Made by a program: the position numbers and the translations under genes. Shown here piece after piece: positions 47,884 to 49,727 of a DNA stretch of 49,727 bases. The DNA comes from Chelatococcus sp. Its GTDB lineage: Bacteria; Pseudomonadota; Alphaproteobacteria; Rhizobiales; Beijerinckiaceae. Position 1 is the stretch's first letter, and every line of letters starts with the position of its first letter. The notes under the pieces are model-generated. The model was not told where the DNA came from and made no database searches. It was given only the letters and a program-made list of their open reading frames with translations. The DNA lies in contig QFQY01000035.1 in NCBI GenBank assembly GCA_003248805.1, positions 1 through 49,727 of the forward strand, given 5' to 3'.

Positions 47884-49245
47884 ATGTCCGCAGCGCCGGC
47901 GCCGGCCATCGAGATCGCTTTCGTCGACGACGATCCCGATCTGCGCGATTCCGCCGTGCAGGCGCTTCAGCTCGCCGGCTTTCGTGCCATCGCGCTCGGG
48001 TCCGGCGAAGCCGCGTTGCACCGGATCGGCCCGGATCATCCCGGCGTCGTCGTCACCGATGTGCGCATGCCGGGGATGGACGGGATCGCGCTCTTCGAGC
48101 GTCTGCGCGCGCTCGATCCGGACCTGCCCGTCATCCTCATCTCCGGCCATGCCGATATCGCGATGGCGGTCGGCGCCATGCGCGAGGGCGCCTACGACTT
48201 CCTGGCGAAGCCCTATTCGACCGAGCGGCTCGTCGAGACGCTGCGGCGCGCGGTCGAGAAGCGGGCGCTGGTGCTGGAGAACCGGCGCCTGCGCGCGCTC
48301 GCGGCCGATCCGCAGGCTCAGACGGCGCTGATCGGAGAGGCGCCGGCGATCATCCGCCTGCGCCAGACCATCCGCGACCTGGCCGACGTCGATGTCGACG
48401 TGCTGATCCTCGGCGAGACCGGCACCGGCAAGGAGGTCGTCGCCAATCTGCTGCATCAGCAGGGCCGCCGCCGCGACAAGCCCTTCGTCGCCCTGAACTG
48501 CGGCGCACTGCCCGAAAGCGTGATCGAGAGCGAGCTGTTCGGCTACGAGGCCGGCGCGTTCACGGGAGCGCAGAAGAAGCGCGTCGGTCGCATCGAGCAT
48601 TCCAGCGGCGGTACGCTCTTCCTCGACGAACTGGAGAGCATGCCGCCCGCCGCGCAGGTCAAGCTGCTGCGCGTGCTGGAAGGCCGCGAGATCACCCCGC
48701 TGGGTTCGAACGAGCGCCGCCGCGTCGATCTGCGCGTCGTCGCGGCGACCAAGCTGGATCTCGGCGACCCGGCGCAGCGCGGCGACTTTCGGGAGGATCT
48801 GTTCTACCGCCTCAACGTCGTCACCTTGCGGATTCCGCCGCTGCGGGAGCGCCGCCGCGACGTGCCGCTGCTCTTCAGCCAGTTTCTGGCGCGCGCGGCA
48901 CGGAAATATGGACGCGACGTGCCGGCGCTGGATCGCGGCGTCGAGCGCCATCTGGTGGAGAACGCCTGGACCGGCAATGTCCGCGAACTCGTCCATTTTG
49001 CGGAAAGGGTGGCGCTCGGCATGGCGACCGACGGGCCGGTGGCGCCGGTCGAGGGCGACGGCGCGGCGCCGACCCTGCCCGAGCGCCTGGGCATGATCGA
49101 GGCCAATCTGATCCGGGACGCGCTGGAGGCCAATCGCGGCGATGTCCGCGCGACCATCGCGACCCTCGGCATTCCGCGCAAGACGTTCTACGACAAGCTC
49201 GCCCGCCACGGCATCGATCGGGCGTCCTATGTGATGGCGGATTGA
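47884..49245 (+). CDS. dctD: Sigma-54-dependent response regulator DctD
   Basis: 453 residues from ATG 47884. Receiver domain with phospho-acceptor Asp59 (VVVTDVRMPGMDGI) and the switch Lys in FLAKPYS. AAA+ domain with Walker A GETGTGKE, the sigma-54 contact loop GAFTGA, Walker B GGTLFLDELE and the NAWTGNVREL segment. A C-terminal Fis-type HTH lies about 405-445 (NRGDVRATIATLGIPRKTFY). It drives the RpoN promoter of dctA when phosphorylated by DctB. The three genes form the classical dct regulon unit. Confidence 0.93.
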   Translation: MSAAPAPAIEIAFVDDDPDLRDSAVQALQLAGFRAIALGSGEAALHRIGPDHPGVVVTDVRMPGMDGIALFERLRALDPDLPVILISGHADIAMAVGAMREGAYDFLAKPYSTERLVETLRRAVEKRALVLENRRLRALAADPQAQTALIGEAPAIIRLRQTIRDLADVDVDVLILGETGTGKEVVANLLHQQGRRRDKPFVALNCGALPESVIESELFGYEAGAFTGAQKKRVGRIEHSSGGTLFLDELESMPPAAQVKLLRVLEGREITPLGSNERRRVDLRVVAATKLDLGDPAQRGDFREDLFYRLNVVTLRIPPLRERRRDVPLLFSQFLARAARKYGRDVPALDRGVERHLVENAWTGNVRELVHFAERVALGMATDGPVAPVEGDGAAPTLPERLGMIEANLIRDALEANRGDVRATIATLGIPRKTFYDKLARHGIDRASYVMAD

Positions 49246-49727
49246 GGCTTTTACGGAACAGCCCCTGCCGGATCGCGGCGCGCCCCGCCACCGGCGTCAA
49301 GCTTTGAGATGAATGGTCGCCAGCACGGTGATGTCGGCCTGATCCGGCAGCGACGAGGCGACGCGGTTGAAATTGCCGAAATGCGAGAGGCGATGGCGGA
49401 GGCCAAGCACCGCGGCAGCGTCCCGCCCCGACAGGTGGTGTGAGCGTCAGGGAATATCCGCCACGCGGCGGCGCCTCTCCCCCTCGGCGCGGTCCGTCGC
49501 GCGAGACGCGCCATAGTCGAGAGAGCCCGGAGGCGCCGGGGAAGCGCTACGGTATCGACCGGAAGAGAGACGCGAAATGAAGGAAGCGAGTCTGAAGCTC
49601 GACCTCGTCGAGACCTGGTCCCCTCCGGGACGAATCTCGGGCGTCGAATGGCGCTCCCTAGGGGCAGCCTTGGCGAGGTCCTAAGTCCGCTGGCGAGCGA
49701 TGTCAGTGAGTTATGTCGGGGGGCGAG
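49246..49727. other. Right-edge stretch without a firm gene
   Basis: About 480 nt with no convincing full gene. A 35-codon frame (ATG 49577, stop at 49684; MKEASLKLDLVETW then SPPGRISGVEWRSL) follows GGAAGAGAG at a suitable distance but matches no family I know and may be a truncated gene. On the minus strand a frame ending near 49303 reads LSHFGNFNRVASSLPDQ, weakly like an AraC-type C-terminus, but it is preceded by a stop, so a decayed fragment is possible. The last 27 nt, starting TGTCAGTGAGTTATG, might be the tip of an insertion sequence. Confidence 0.35.

Overview
The window is a strongly GC-rich, densely packed bacterial chromosome segment. Gene content and gene order (dctA/dctBD, a periplasmic formate dehydrogenase operon with DUF3305/DUF3306/DUF6352/DUF6505 partners, TupBCA, MoeA paralogs) point to an alphaproteobacterium of the order Hyphomicrobiales, with a Bosea- or Methylobacterium-like soil/plant-associated or methylotroph-related lifestyle most likely. 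The genus is inference; no rRNA or other taxonomic marker is present. I saw no tRNA, rRNA or CRISPR array.

Layout. (1) 1-1479, minus: a stand-alone acyl carrier protein and an acyl-CoA dehydrogenase-like flavoprotein that runs off the left edge. (2) 1888-13379: an exopolysaccharide locus. An acyltransferase converges on a leftward pair (polymerase-like membrane protein and a Wzc-like co-polymerase whose kinase P-loop is gone). A divergent rightward operon carries a GT4 glycosyltransferase, flippase, double alpha/beta-hydrolase, secreted GH5 glucanase and a second GT4, each overlapping the next by 4 nt. (3) 13411-20128: a catabolic island. An aconitase-family hydratase, a dihydropyrimidinase-like cyclic amidohydrolase and an isochorismatase-fold amidase run leftward; a FadR-type GntR regulator and an isocitrate-lyase/PEP-mutase-family lyase run rightward. 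Two copies of a TGT-N2-ACA operator-like site lie between them. The enzymes could form a ring-opening, deamidation, hydration and C-C cleavage route for a cyclic imide or ureide; this is the most novel-looking metabolic module here.

(4) 20183-30408: molybdenum/tungsten handling. Leftward are an HTH-periplasmic-binding-domain regulator, a MoeA-like protein without the MoeA active-site motif, and a MoeA fused to a periplasmic-binding-like domain. Rightward are TupB, TupC, TupA, an orphan ModA, FdhD and MobA. A conventional MoeA and a short decayed MobB-like remnant lie on the minus strand. (5) 30512-43960: a Tat-exported, Cys-containing membrane-bound formate dehydrogenase (FdhA, B, C and a 74-residue Tat peptide), preceded by a TorD-type chaperone fused to a Cro-like DNA-binding domain and by five conserved accessory genes. 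A divergent polyferredoxin-like protein, a WD40-cytochrome c fusion, a small membrane protein and a TusA paralog follow. A similar dyad occurs upstream of two of these units, suggesting co-regulation. (6) 44528-49245: dctA with a sigma-54 promoter and two DctD-like upstream sites, and the divergent dctBD two-component system. (7) 49246-49727: mostly non-coding edge.

Regions 4 and 5 fit together: Tup/ModA import oxyanion, MobA/MoeA/FdhD build and sulfurate the bis-MGD cofactor, and the TorD-like chaperone holds apo-FdhA for cofactor insertion before Tat export. Formate electrons would then pass through FdhB and FdhC to quinone. Dicarboxylate uptake by DctA supplies carbon. The exopolysaccharide and acyl-carrier loci are separate functions.
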